A stretch of 64,000 nt of DNA from Bilifractor porci (GCF_009696005.1 NZ_VUMV01000005.1:1-64000), one strand, 5' to 3'. Shown: positions 35,514-44,760, counted from the stretch's first letter. Made by a program: numbers and translations. The notes: generated from the sequence alone by a model not told the origin.

Positions 35514-36341
35514 TTAAGAAGATTGTTTTATAAGATCCCTTATGGATTCAATAGCCTTTTTTGCGGTGTCATCTCTGTCATCTCTGGGAAAACACTCTAC
35601 GGTTACATATCCGGTGTAATGAATCGCTCTAAGAGCATGGAAAACCGAGATGAAATCAATATTTCCGCTCCCGGGATACCATCTCTGGTTGTCTGCTAAG
35701 TGAAGGTAACCGAGTTTGTCTCCTACTTGAAGAATTGTTTCTGAAAGATTATCTTCCTCCAGGTTCATGTGATAGGTATCAAGATGAACAAAACAATTAT
35801 CCAGTTCCCATTCGCTGATAAAAGACAGGAGTTGTTCTGCTTTTGTGAAAATGTTCATCTCGTAGTGATTAATAACCTCAATAACAACTGGAACATGATG
35901 GACTTTGGAATAGTTGTTGATCTCTTGTAAATTTTTTCCAAGACGCCTCATGTAAGGTGTGAAGTTCTGATTTGCAGGGATAGTTCCTCTGACCCATCCG
36001 AGGACGATGCCAGCTCCCAGCTTTGAAGCAATATCTATATAATCCATAACACCTTTAAGCGCCGCCTTCTCCACATAGGGACGGTCATCGGTTAATGTGC
36101 AGAACCCCTCAGTTGCAAGTTTTCCAGTAACAATCATGGATATAGAAACTCCCGTTTCCCTCATGGCCTGACGGATATGGTCATAATTAAGAATTTCATT
36201 TTCGCGCATGTGTATCTCAATGGCATCATAACCAAGAGCTGCAGCCTTCTGTAGATTCTCTTCAATTGTGCCATGCAGAAGTAACGGGGAAGAATTGTTT
36301 GCGTACTGTACAGAAGAGATACCGATTTTCCATTCATTCAT
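35514..36341 (-). CDS. iolO: TIM-barrel epimerase, 5-keto-gluconate epimerase-like
   Basis: A 275-residue member of the same superfamily. Of three clustered starts (GTG, ATG, ATG) the last ATG has the best spacing to AGAGGTGG. Motifs are KAAALGYDAIEIHMRE, IVLGWVRGTI, VVIEVINHYEMN (Glu), HLDTYHMNLEE (Asp, His), LHLADNQRWYPGSGNIDF (His, Asp) and YVTVECFP (Glu). The whole pattern, including the GWVRG loop, fits IolO, which converts 5-keto-L-gluconate to D-tagaturonate, the substrate of the UxaB homologue encoded nearby. It overlaps the end of the IolC-like gene. Confidence 0.8.
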   Translation of the reverse strand: MNEWKIGISSVQYANNSSPLLLHGTIEENLQKAAALGYDAIEIHMRENEILNYDHIRQAMRETGVSISMIVTGKLATEGFCTLTDDRPYVEKAALKGVMDYIDIASKLGAGIVLGWVRGTIPANQNFTPYMRRLGKNLQEINNYSKVHHVPVVIEVINHYEMNIFTKAEQLLSFISEWELDNCFVHLDTYHMNLEEDNLSETILQVGDKLGYLHLADNQRWYPGSGNIDFISVFHALRAIHYTGYVTVECFPRDDRDDTAKKAIESIRDLIKQSS

Positions 36342-37389
36342 CATTGCCACCTCTTTTAACAGCGTCTACCATTTCCCCGTATTTTGCCTTTTCATCCTTT
36401 ATAAACGAAAAAACGTCATCCGTTTTTGGAAGGTCATCAGAACAATTGTTACTACGAACCATCATAGATGCTTCGGCTGAGCCGAATTCCAGACATTTGC
36501 TGACATCCCAGCCACTGAAGAGACCATAAATAAATCCTGCGCCATAACCGTCTCCCCCGCCAAATCCTTTTCGGGCATCTACTGGGAATGGCCTTACGCT
36601 GAAGCAATCACCGTTTTTTACATAAGCAGTGGAACCCTGCATTCCGTGTTTGATGACAACAATTTTTGCATTTTGTGCGAACCAATACGAAGCGCTTTCT
36701 TGATCACCCATGCCTGGTTTAATGAGGGATTCTGTGAGATCAAATTCTTCTCTTGAACCCATAATAATGTCAGCTTCTTTTGCAATGGCTGAATAGTAAA
36801 TGGAAATTTCATCATGGCTCTTCCATGTATATTCTCTATAATCAATATCGAAAATTAGTTTTGTGCCATTCTTTTTTGCCAGAAGAGCAGCCTTTAACGC
36901 TGCCTCACGAGATGGACTCTGAGAAAGCGCTGTGCCGGAAATCAGGAGAACTTTTGCCGTTTTTATATAATCTTCATCAATGTTATCAACGGAAAGCTGC
37001 AGGTCGGCAGCCTGATTTCTATACATGAGGATACTGCTTTTTTTAGAAGAAAGCATTTCCGTAAATGTGAGGCCTAAGTTTTCGCCATGTGTACAGCGCG
37101 TGATATGAGAGGTGTCTACACCGACCGAATTAAAATAGTTCTCAATAAAGTCGCCAAACTGATCATTACTTACGCATCCGATGAATCCGGCCTTTAATCC
37201 ATGCTTTGTAACACCAACGGCAACATTGGCAGGAGAGCCTCCTAAAAACATTTCAAAGTAATGTACCTTATCTAAGGGTTTAAACTCTTCTTTGACGTTT
37301 TCTGAATATGCCGGGTTTAAATCAATTGTCGCACGCCCCAGAAGGATAATATCAAGGGGTCTTGTTTCATCTACATCCAAATACTTCAT
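36334..37389 (-). CDS. iolC: IolC-like PfkB kinase (5-dehydro-2-deoxygluconokinase family)
   Basis: A 351-residue kinase with the marked IolC pattern: DIILLGRATIDLNPAY, MFLGGSPANVAVGVTKHGLKAGFIG, GLTFTEMLSSKKSSILMYRNQAADL, LLISGTALSQSPSREAALKAALLAKKNGTK, DIDYREYTWKS and the catalytic GGGDGYGAGFIYG. IolC phosphorylates 2-deoxy-5-keto-gluconate in the classical inositol route. The enzymes that would make that substrate (IolE, IolD, IolB) are absent here, so its natural substrate may be another keto-acid such as 5-keto-gluconate. The GGGDGYGAG box departs from the usual GAGDSYASA. It forms an operon with the iolO-like gene. Confidence 0.88.
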   Translation of the reverse strand: MKYLDVDETRPLDIILLGRATIDLNPAYSENVKEEFKPLDKVHYFEMFLGGSPANVAVGVTKHGLKAGFIGCVSNDQFGDFIENYFNSVGVDTSHITRCTHGENLGLTFTEMLSSKKSSILMYRNQAADLQLSVDNIDEDYIKTAKVLLISGTALSQSPSREAALKAALLAKKNGTKLIFDIDYREYTWKSHDEISIYYSAIAKEADIIMGSREEFDLTESLIKPGMGDQESASYWFAQNAKIVVIKHGMQGSTAYVKNGDCFSVRPFPVDARKGFGGGDGYGAGFIYGLFSGWDVSKCLEFGSAEASMMVRSNNCSDDLPKTDDVFSFIKDEKAKYGEMVDAVKRGGNDE

Positions 37390-37449
37390 TTTTCCTCCTT
37401 TTTGGTTTGACTTTACGGAAAGACAGATAATAAAAATAAAACTTAAGAA

Positions 37450-38235
37450 TTAATATAGTACGCGGATACCATGACTGCTTAGAAACGCCTCTGTTTTTTC
37501 GTCTGGCTTTGAATCTGTTACCAGACAATATATCTGGTTCAGACTGCAATATGTATATAATGAAGATCGGTTAAATTTAGTGTGATCTGCCAGCAGATAT
37601 ATTTCACGGCTCTTTTCACATACGCGCCTTTTGATATGGTATTCACTACTTTCGGCATTTGTCACACCTCCGTCAACGGAAATTCCAGTGGAAGCCATGA
37701 AAGCCTTAGTAATATTCATGGAAGAAATGCCCTGGATAACTTCGCTTCCGGTAAATGACAGCGTTTTTCGATTAAGCGTACCTGGAAGTGTGATTAACTG
37801 AATATTCGCGTAAGGCATCAGCGCTTCTAAGACCAGATAGCTGTTTGTTATGACGGTACATGGCGTATCTGCCAGATTGCTTGCAAGCTGATAACATGTT
37901 GAACCGCTGTCGATAAAAATGACATCATTTTCATTGACAAGTCCTGATGCCAGCTTGCCGATTTTTTCCTTCTCCTCAATGTTTTTGCTACTTCGTTCCT
38001 GATAAGGGGATAAAAGAATTTGCGTATGGAAAGGAGCAGAAAGATTATTTTTTTCCGGACTTTTGAGCCGAAGGCCACCGTATACCTTTTCCACAATCCC
38101 CCGTTTTTCCAGAATGTCAAAATCTCTTCGAGCAGTGCTTGTTGATATATTAAACCAGTTGCAGATATCGTCGATAGAGACGGATTTGTTCTTGCGAACC
38201 AAATCTTCTATTTGATTGATTCTACTTTCCTTCAT
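37450..38235 (-). CDS. DeoR-family regulator, IolR-like
   Basis: A 261-residue repressor. The start is set at MKESRINQIEDL, the classical DeoR beginning; an upstream extension is not typical. The N-terminal winged helix (VSIDDICNWFNISTSTARRDFDILEKRGIVEKVYGG) precedes a sugar-phosphate-sensing domain (NDVIFIDSGSTCYQLA, TLNRKTLSFTGSEVIQGI, FMASTGISVDGGVTNAE, ADHTKFNRSS). DeoR proteins release DNA upon binding a phosphorylated intermediate, here probably the IolC product. It is upstream of iolC on the same strand and divergent from the iolA-iolJ pair, so it likely controls both. Confidence 0.9.
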   Translation of the reverse strand: MKESRINQIEDLVRKNKSVSIDDICNWFNISTSTARRDFDILEKRGIVEKVYGGLRLKSPEKNNLSAPFHTQILLSPYQERSSKNIEEKEKIGKLASGLVNENDVIFIDSGSTCYQLASNLADTPCTVITNSYLVLEALMPYANIQLITLPGTLNRKTLSFTGSEVIQGISSMNITKAFMASTGISVDGGVTNAESSEYHIKRRVCEKSREIYLLADHTKFNRSSLYTYCSLNQIYCLVTDSKPDEKTEAFLSSHGIRVLY

Positions 38236-38495
38236 TTCTGTTGATACCGCCTTCAATTTATTGTTTATATTTATGAATATAAAACAAGCATAAAATCTTG
38301 TCAAGAGTTATCCTAGCAATATGGCGGAGTAGTAAAAAAGCTTGCAGAGATATGTCCATAAAACACAAAAAGAAATCAAAATAGATTCAAAAAACATTCA
38401 TTTCACTATTGCGCTATGATGCAAAATATGTTAATATCTGACCGAAATAAAAAGTTGTGGATTCGATCAAAGAGAATTCAGGAAAGGATGAGAAC

Positions 38496-40013
38496 ATGAC
38501 AGAAATTAAAAGAATGGGTTATTGTGTTGGGGGGAAATGGATCCAATCTAAAACTGACAAATACATGGATGTTACGGATTCCAGCACAGGAGAGGTAATT
38601 GCCCAGGTTCCTCAGTGTACACCAGAAGAATGTGAATCTGCAATTGCTTCAGCACAGGAGGCTTTTCCGGCTTGGTCAAGGCTTTCTATCTCCAAAAGAG
38701 TTCAATATTTATATAAATGGAGAGATGTTCTGTATGCACATAAGGAAGAACTTTCTGTTCTTTGCGCAAAGGAATTGGGGAAAAGTTTAAGTGAGGCAAG
38801 AGGAGATGTTCAAAAGGCAATTGAACCAACGGAGGAAGCTTGCAATATTCCTACGCTGATTGAGGGTGACTGTGCTATGCAGGTCACCACAAATTATGAT
38901 ACGATGACCTGGCGTAAACCTCTTGGCGTTGTGGCCGGAATTGTGCCGATGAATTTTCCTGCAATGATTCCCTGGGGTTGGATGGTTCCGCTTGCAATTG
39001 CATGTGGAGATACAGTGGTTTTGAAGGCAAATTCCCAAACCCCATTGACATCTATGAGAATGCTTGAGTTGTTTTACTCAGAAGGAGGCTTTCCGGAAGG
39101 CGTTGTAAATCTGGTAACTACAAGCCGTACGGAGGCGGAAATTTTTCTGACTGATCCGCGCATTAAGGCGGTTACGTTTGTTGGGACAACAGGTGTTGGT
39201 AAACATATCTATTCAGTGGCTGCTGCACACGGCAAAAGAGTGCAGGCACAATGCGAAGCAAAAAATCATGCCCTCGTCCTTAAGGATTGCAATCTAGAAG
39301 CTACAGTTAATGCTATTATTAATTCTACATATGGGTGTGCAGGAATGCGCTGTATGGCATTGCCGGTTGTCTGCGTAGAAGAAAGCATCGCTGATGAATT
39401 CGTTGCTCTTCTGAAAGAAAAGGCTTTAGCGATGAAGATTGGGTGTGCTTACCACGAGGACACAAAACTCGGACCGGTGGTTTCTCAGAAACATAAGGAA
39501 AAAATATGCAAGTGGATTCAGACGGGCATTGATGAAGGCGCTGAACTGATTTTGGATGGACGTGATATTAAAGTTCCTGGGTTTGAAGGAGGGTACTTTG
39601 TAGGACCGACAATTTTGGATCATGTGGAACCCGGAATGACTGTCGGTGATTGTGAGATTTTCGGTCCTGTAACATGCATAAAGCGGGTGAAGGATTATGA
39701 AGAAGGCATTAAGGTTATGAATGCTAATCCGTTTGCAAATGGATCTTGTATTTTTACCAGCAGTGGATATTATAGTAGAAAATTTGTTATGGATACAGAT
39801 GGCGGAATGGTTGGTGTGAATGTTGGCATTCCGGTTCCGACAGCGTATTTCCCATTCTCAGGAAATAAAGATAGCTTTTTTGGAGATCTTCATGTTCTTG
39901 GTAAAGATGGTGTGCATTTCTTTACTCGGGCAGAGACGGTCACAACACATTGGTTTGATGAAAAAGCAGGGAAAAGAGATGTAGGAACCTGGGAGGGTAG
40001 TACCGAGCAGTAA
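38496..40013 (+). CDS. iolA: CoA-acylating aldehyde dehydrogenase, IolA/MmsA-like
   Basis: A 505-residue enzyme of the methylmalonate/malonate-semialdehyde dehydrogenase class, which yields acetyl-CoA or propionyl-CoA plus CO2. The start is the ATG after GGAAAGGA; an upstream GTG would add 13 residues. Markers are VAGIVPMNFPAMIPWGWMVPLAIACGDT, VVLKANSQTPLT, FVGTTGVGKHIYS, AQCEAKNHALVLKDCN, and the catalytic Cys in CAGMRCMALPVV. The last is the MMSDH signature. It is paired with an IolJ-like aldolase, as in iol operons. Confidence 0.88.
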   Translation: MTEIKRMGYCVGGKWIQSKTDKYMDVTDSSTGEVIAQVPQCTPEECESAIASAQEAFPAWSRLSISKRVQYLYKWRDVLYAHKEELSVLCAKELGKSLSEARGDVQKAIEPTEEACNIPTLIEGDCAMQVTTNYDTMTWRKPLGVVAGIVPMNFPAMIPWGWMVPLAIACGDTVVLKANSQTPLTSMRMLELFYSEGGFPEGVVNLVTTSRTEAEIFLTDPRIKAVTFVGTTGVGKHIYSVAAAHGKRVQAQCEAKNHALVLKDCNLEATVNAIINSTYGCAGMRCMALPVVCVEESIADEFVALLKEKALAMKIGCAYHEDTKLGPVVSQKHKEKICKWIQTGIDEGAELILDGRDIKVPGFEGGYFVGPTILDHVEPGMTVGDCEIFGPVTCIKRVKDYEEGIKVMNANPFANGSCIFTSSGYYSRKFVMDTDGGMVGVNVGIPVPTAYFPFSGNKDSFFGDLHVLGKDGVHFFTRAETVTTHWFDEKAGKRDVGTWEGSTEQ

Positions 40014-40035
40014 CATTGGTTCATAAAAGTGCCAT

Positions 40036-40069
40036 GCCCGGATATTCTTATAGAAAGCAGTATCCGGGC
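40036..40069 (+). other. Intercistronic hairpin between iolA and iolJ
   Basis: GCCCGGATA pairs with TATCCGGGC around a 16-base loop. No T run follows. It probably tunes mRNA stability between the two genes. Confidence 0.55.
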
Positions 40070-40096
40070 GTCGTAGCTTTTCAGAGGAGAATAAAT

Positions 40097-40954
40097 ATGT
40101 CACTGACGAATATGATAAGCATCATGGATCAATGTCGCAAGCAGGGAAAAGGATGCGGATCCTTTAGTACATACAGCATGGAAGAAGTGATGGGGGCTAT
40201 ACTGGCCGCAGAAGAAACAAAAACGCCTGTCATTTTACAATTGGCCGAGGCGCGTTTTGTAACTGCACCCCTGGAGTATATGGGAGCAATGATGCTTGCT
40301 GCGGCAAAAGATGCCGAGGTGCCCATTGCAGTACATCTGGATCATGGGAAAACACTAGATTCAGTTGAAAAGTCCCTGAAAATGGGGTTTACATCTGTAA
40401 TGATTGACGGCTCAGCTGAGCCTTTTGATGAAAATGTCAAACTTACAAATGAGACCATTGAACTTGCCCGGGAATATCATGCTGATGTAGAGGCGGAACT
40501 CGGTGTGGTTGGAAGATCGGAGGACGAATATACCGTAACATATACCAGACCCGAAGATGCAAAAGCATTTATTGATGCAACACATGTAGATGCATTGGCG
40601 GTTGGAATTGGCAATCTTCACGGGAATTATCCAGGAGGAACACCTCATCTTCGGTTGGATATTTTACAGAAAATTCACAATGTGATTCCAGATCAACATC
40701 TTGTTCTTCATGGTGGAAGTGGTATTTCAGATGCAGATTTTCAGAAATGCATTAGAAATGGCGTTACGAAAATTAATATCAACACAGCTATCTTGAATAA
40801 TATGCTTAAAGCAGCGGAAGAGTATCTCTCTGATGATGAAAAGAATAAGATTGATTTTTATGGACTGAACAGAGTTCTTGTGGCATCAGCCTGCCAGACG
40901 GTAAAGCATCATATTGAGGTGTTTAATATGGTGCCATTACATGCAGAAGATTAG
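40097..40954 (+). CDS. iolJ: Class II aldolase, IolJ-like
   Basis: A 285-residue zinc aldolase of the fructose-bisphosphate aldolase class II family. The start is ATG with GAGGAGA. Zinc and active-site motifs are AVHLDHGKTLD, SVMIDGSAEPFDENV, DVEAELGVVG, GIGNLHGNYPGGTPHL and LVLHGGSGISD, followed by KININTA. In inositol operons IolJ splits 2-deoxy-5-keto-gluconate-6-P into DHAP and malonate semialdehyde, the substrate of IolA. The iolA-iolJ pairing supports this over glycolytic aldolase; tagatose-bisphosphate aldolase is an alternative. Confidence 0.85.
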   Translation: MSLTNMISIMDQCRKQGKGCGSFSTYSMEEVMGAILAAEETKTPVILQLAEARFVTAPLEYMGAMMLAAAKDAEVPIAVHLDHGKTLDSVEKSLKMGFTSVMIDGSAEPFDENVKLTNETIELAREYHADVEAELGVVGRSEDEYTVTYTRPEDAKAFIDATHVDALAVGIGNLHGNYPGGTPHLRLDILQKIHNVIPDQHLVLHGGSGISDADFQKCIRNGVTKININTAILNNMLKAAEEYLSDDEKNKIDFYGLNRVLVASACQTVKHHIEVFNMVPLHAED

Positions 40955-41020
40955 GAAAATATCCCTTGAGTTTTTTTATTTACTGGTGCGAAGATAAACA
41001 TGATCTACAGAAGAGAAGAT

Positions 41021-41048
41021 ATGCCCAGACGATAGAAAGTCCGGGCAT
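41021..41048. terminator. Terminator after iolJ (left copy of a duplicated hairpin)
   Basis: ATGCCCAGAC / GTCCGGGCAT around GATAGAAA, then TATTATTA. It lies between convergent iolJ and uxaB. An almost identical hairpin follows uxaA. Confidence 0.75.
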
Positions 41049-41128
41049 TATTATTAGGCACTTCTGGAGGTATTGCTAACCGGTGCAAGTTTGGTGTCTG
41101 TCTGATGCGTTATGTAAAGGACTCACTC

Positions 41129-42619
41129 TTAAAGGCAGAAAGCAAAAGCTTCTTTGGCACCATCCTCATGAATCTTCTTCAAATACATAGTGACAGTTTG
41201 CTCTAAATCCGGAACGTCGGTCAGGTTCCGCCCCCACATTTTTACATTGCACAAAACAGCATGAACCAATTCTTCTTCCGTGCTGTTTTTGTGTTCATTG
41301 TAGAAATCGAGAATCCATGCATCATCAGAAACAATATATATTATCCCATCGTCTCTTCTGCAGGAAAGACCCTTCTCTGAGCGTTCCTGAATATCATTTG
41401 AATAAAAGGCAATATATGCTGCCAGAGACATCGTCAGACAAGTAGGAAGCTTATTTTTCTTTTCTGTATATTCCAAAAACGAGGGCATATTTCTAGCTCT
41501 CCACTTGGACGTGGAATTTAAGCTTATGCTCAACAGTTCATGGTTTATAAACGGATTATTAAAACGATCCTCAACAGCCGCAGCAAAAGCTTCCAGATCC
41601 TGTTGTTCCAACGGTAGTGTGGGAATGACCTCATCAAAAAGCATTTTATTCATGAAACCCTTTATCGTTTCATCGTGCATACAGTCCCTCACAATGTTGA
41701 ATCCCGCAAGATATGCGCCCAGGGCAAAGCCTGTATGTGCGCCGTTAAGGATGCGGACTTTTCTTTGCTTATAAGGCGTAACATCCGATACGACCTGTAC
41801 ATTAAGGCCAGCCTTTTTGAAAGGAAGAACATTCTCCAATCCAGAAGAGCCTTCGATGATCCAAACGCCAAAGCACTCGCCTACATCAATCAAGTCGTCT
41901 TCATAGCCGTTTGCCCTATCCATTTCCGATTTTGTTTTTGGATCGTGTACGCGTCCTGGGACGATGCGATCCACAAGCGTGGAACAAAAGGTACATTTTT
42001 CACACCAGTTATGGAACGCGTCAGAAAGTTTCCAATGGTCAATGTATTGCTCGACACACTTTTTTAATTCCTTCCCGTTGTTATCAATCAGTTCGCAAGA
42101 AAGGATAATAAGAGGCTCTTTTCCAGCCTCAAACCTATGAAGCAAAATTTGTGTCACTTTTCCCGGAAATGAAGATGCCGGGCGATCTTCCCTTCTGCAA
42201 GAAGGGTCGTATACGATTCCTGCTTCTGTTGTGTTTGAGACAATATATTGCAGATCATCAGAGGCAGCTACTTCCATCATTTTGTCAAAGTCTTCTGTAT
42301 CATAAGGATTCAGGCACCGGCTGACGGAAGAAATCACTCGTTTGTCATCAATCCTCCGGCCTTTCTCTGATCCACGCAGATAGAGTGTATAAAGACCCTG
42401 CTGTGTGTTGATCTGCTCCGTGAGTCCGGTTCGAATAGGCTGTATGAGAACAGCCTTTCCATTGAATCCGGCCTTTTCATTTGCCATATCGAACCAGTAA
42501 TCAACAAATGCCCGAAGAAAGTTTCCCTCTCCAAATTGCAGGATTTTCTCTGGCGCTTTTTCAAGAAGATACCCTTTATATCCCAACATGCGCAAAGTCT
42601 TGTAACTTAATTTTTCCAT
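41129..42619 (-). CDS. uxaB: Tagaturonate reductase / altronate oxidoreductase
   Basis: A 496-residue enzyme of the mannitol dehydrogenase family reducing D-tagaturonate to D-altronate with NADH. Family marks are ILQFGEGNFLRAFVDYW, VLIQPIRTG, YIVSNTTEAGIVY, DRIVPGR, the catalytic helix QRKVRILNGAHTGFALGAYLAG and LNSTSKWRARNMPSF. The length matches UxaB rather than UxuB. The substrate is supplied by the IolO-like epimerase and the product goes to UxaA. Confidence 0.93.
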   Translation of the reverse strand: MEKLSYKTLRMLGYKGYLLEKAPEKILQFGEGNFLRAFVDYWFDMANEKAGFNGKAVLIQPIRTGLTEQINTQQGLYTLYLRGSEKGRRIDDKRVISSVSRCLNPYDTEDFDKMMEVAASDDLQYIVSNTTEAGIVYDPSCRREDRPASSFPGKVTQILLHRFEAGKEPLIILSCELIDNNGKELKKCVEQYIDHWKLSDAFHNWCEKCTFCSTLVDRIVPGRVHDPKTKSEMDRANGYEDDLIDVGECFGVWIIEGSSGLENVLPFKKAGLNVQVVSDVTPYKQRKVRILNGAHTGFALGAYLAGFNIVRDCMHDETIKGFMNKMLFDEVIPTLPLEQQDLEAFAAAVEDRFNNPFINHELLSISLNSTSKWRARNMPSFLEYTEKKNKLPTCLTMSLAAYIAFYSNDIQERSEKGLSCRRDDGIIYIVSDDAWILDFYNEHKNSTEEELVHAVLCNVKMWGRNLTDVPDLEQTVTMYLKKIHEDGAKEAFAFCL

Positions 42620-42753
42620 ATCAGCATCCCTTTCGCTAGAAATTAATCAGCAATTTAAGATCTGGTCAGCGTTTATTATACCAAACGCGTAAAAGGTTTT
42701 TTGCTGTATTAAGCTTGTATTCATTGTTATATCTTTATTATTTAACAGAGAAT

Positions 42754-43851
42754 TTAACGTTTCACGCGGGCACCGCCACCGCCCATGATGGCCTCTACTT
42801 CATTGATGCTTGCCATGGATGTATCGCCGGGTGTAGTCATTGCAAGAGCACCATGCGCCGCACCGTAATTAACGGCTTTCGCAGGGTCACCTGTTGTCAT
42901 TAGACCATAGATCAGGCCGGAGGCAAAGGAATCACCGCCTCCTACACGATCCATGATTTCTAGGTTGTTATATTCACGGGACATGTGGATAGACCCTTCT
43001 GCCCAGCAGAGCGCCTTCCAATCATTGACAGTGGCCGTACGGACTGTGCGGAGAGTGGTAGCGACTGCCTTAAAATTCGGATATGTTTTAGCTGCCTTTT
43101 CAATCATCTTTTTATAGCCGTCTATATTGAGCTCTTTCAGTCTGGAATCATTTCCTTCTATGCCGAATCCTAGACATGCAGTGAAATCTTCTTCATTTCC
43201 GATCATAACGTCTACATATTTTGCGATTTCTTTATTCACTTCCTGTGCTTTCTTAATTCCTCCGATTGCACTCCACATGGAAGGACGGTAGTTGAGGTCA
43301 TATGATACCAGCGTCCCGTATTTTTTTGCTGACTTACATGCAGCTATGACGGTTTCACAAGACTGAGCAGAGAGGGCGGCATAGATGCCGCCGGTGTGGA
43401 GCCAGCGGACACCAAGCTCTCCAAAAATATAATCAAAGTTGAAATCACCTGGGGTAGCTTGTGAGATCGCTGTATTCGCACGGTCAGAACAACCTAAGGC
43501 ACCGCGGATGCCGAATCCTCGCTCGGTGAAATTGATTCCATTACGGCAGCTGCGGCCGATACCGTCAGTTTTCTTCCAGTGAATAAGGGAGGTGTTTATG
43601 CCGCCCTGTTCAATCAGATCTTTCATGAGGCGTCCGATTTCATTATCCGCAAAAGAGGTGATAACTGCGGTGTTCAGTCCGAAGCATTTGTGCAGGCCAC
43701 GGATAACGTTGTATTCGCCACCGCCTTCCCATACCTGAAAGTTTCTTGCCGTGCGTATACGCCCCTCGCCCGGATCCAGCCGAAGCATTACCTCGCCCAG
43801 TGAAACCGCGTCAAATGTGCATTCCATTGATGGTTTTACATTTAAATCCAT
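42754..43851 (-). CDS. kdgK: 2-keto-3-deoxygluconate kinase (PfkB family)
   Basis: A 365-residue sugar kinase converting KDG to KDPG. The second ATG (MDLNV) is preferred because AAGGGGA lies just upstream. PfkB marks are SLGEVMLRLDPGEGRIRTA, WEGGGEYNVIRGL, LVSYDLNYRPSMW and the catalytic VGGGDSFASGLIYGL. It is placed between the KDPG aldolase and uxaB genes and is clearly distinct from the IolC-like kinase. The length is slightly longer than typical KdgK (~310-340). Confidence 0.9.
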   Translation of the reverse strand: MDLNVKPSMECTFDAVSLGEVMLRLDPGEGRIRTARNFQVWEGGGEYNVIRGLHKCFGLNTAVITSFADNEIGRLMKDLIEQGGINTSLIHWKKTDGIGRSCRNGINFTERGFGIRGALGCSDRANTAISQATPGDFNFDYIFGELGVRWLHTGGIYAALSAQSCETVIAACKSAKKYGTLVSYDLNYRPSMWSAIGGIKKAQEVNKEIAKYVDVMIGNEEDFTACLGFGIEGNDSRLKELNIDGYKKMIEKAAKTYPNFKAVATTLRTVRTATVNDWKALCWAEGSIHMSREYNNLEIMDRVGGGDSFASGLIYGLMTTGDPAKAVNYGAAHGALAMTTPGDTSMASINEVEAIMGGGGARVKR

Positions 43852-43928
43852 GTTCTTCCCCTTCATCAGTATTGTTTAGAAGTTTACATTTCATGTGTCA
43901 TACAAAATACTGCATTTTGCAGTCGGCT

Positions 43929-44567
43929 TTATTTGCGAATTTCCTTCACGATACCGGAGGCTTCCGTGACAAGAGAATAAATCTTGTCAAAGTTCCCGCT
44001 GTTGATCATGTCTTTTTTTACCATCCAGCTGCCGCCGCAAGCCCAGATGCGGTTGCAGGCCAGATATTCACGGACGTTCGTGGCGCTGATGCCACCGGTT
44101 GGCATGAAGTAAGTGTTGGGATAGGGAGATGCGAGTGCCTTTATCATCTTCAAACCACCGGCGGGTTCTGCTGGAAAGAATTTAACGACTGTAAGACCGT
44201 AATCGAGAGCCATCTCTATTTCCGTAGGTGTCTGAATACCCGGTGTAATAGGAATATCATGAGAGACGCAGTAACGAACCACGTCGGGGTTGAATCCGGG
44301 GCTGACTATGAATTTTGCACCGGCATCTGTGGCGCGTTTTACCTGCTCAACGCTGAGAACTGTGCCTGCACCTACCAGCATATCCGGAAATTTATCTTCC
44401 ATGATGCGGATTGATTCTTCTGCGGCATCTGTTCGGAAGGTAACCTCTGCAGCGGGAAGCCCTCCTTTCATGAGCTCTTTACCGAGCGCTTCTGCATCTT
44501 TTGCATTATCAAGAACAACGACGGGAATGATACCGATCTTTCTCAATTTTACCAATACCTGATTCAT
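43929..44567 (-). CDS. eda: KDPG aldolase
   Basis: A 212-residue class I aldolase cleaving 2-keto-3-deoxy-6-phosphogluconate to pyruvate and glyceraldehyde-3-P. The start is ATG five bases after AGGGGG; the in-frame extension is not conserved. Motifs are GIIPVVVLDNAKDAE, GLPAAEVTFRTDAA (catalytic Glu), GAGTVLSVEQV, FIVSPGFNP, the Schiff-base Lys in VVKFFPAEPAGG and PTGGISATN. It is first in the eda-kdgK-uxaB direction and lies behind an IclR-type operator. Confidence 0.94.
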   Translation of the reverse strand: MNQVLVKLRKIGIIPVVVLDNAKDAEALGKELMKGGLPAAEVTFRTDAAEESIRIMEDKFPDMLVGAGTVLSVEQVKRATDAGAKFIVSPGFNPDVVRYCVSHDIPITPGIQTPTEIEMALDYGLTVVKFFPAEPAGGLKMIKALASPYPNTYFMPTGGISATNVREYLACNRIWACGGSWMVKKDMINSGNFDKIYSLVTEASGIVKEIRK

Positions 44568-44590
44568 ACGTACCCCCTTAACATGCGATG

Positions 44591-44607
44591 GTTTCATTAT
44601 ATGAAAC
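44591..44607. promoter_or_regulatory. IclR/KdgR-type operator, eda side
   Basis: GTTTCATTATATGAAAC, a 17-base palindrome (arms GTTTCA/TGAAAC), 24 bases before the eda start. It resembles KdgR-like sites. A second copy with the same TTTCA-n5-TGAAA core lies 137 bases away. Confidence 0.65.
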
Positions 44608-44743
44608 TATATACCATAATATGAACTTCAAACTTTATTATAAATATTATGGCCTGAATGTCAATAAGCATTAAAAATAAAAAGCATTGTGCTAATTTCT
44701 AATATTTTCCACTTGCAATGAAGCATAGAAGAGTATAAAATGT

Positions 44744-44760
44744 ATTTCACAATATGAAAT
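44744..44760. promoter_or_regulatory. IclR/KdgR-type operator, regulator side
   Basis: ATTTCACAATATGAAAT, a 17-base palindrome with the same spacing and core as the site near eda. It lies about midway between the divergent eda and IclR genes and could control both directions. Confidence 0.65.
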
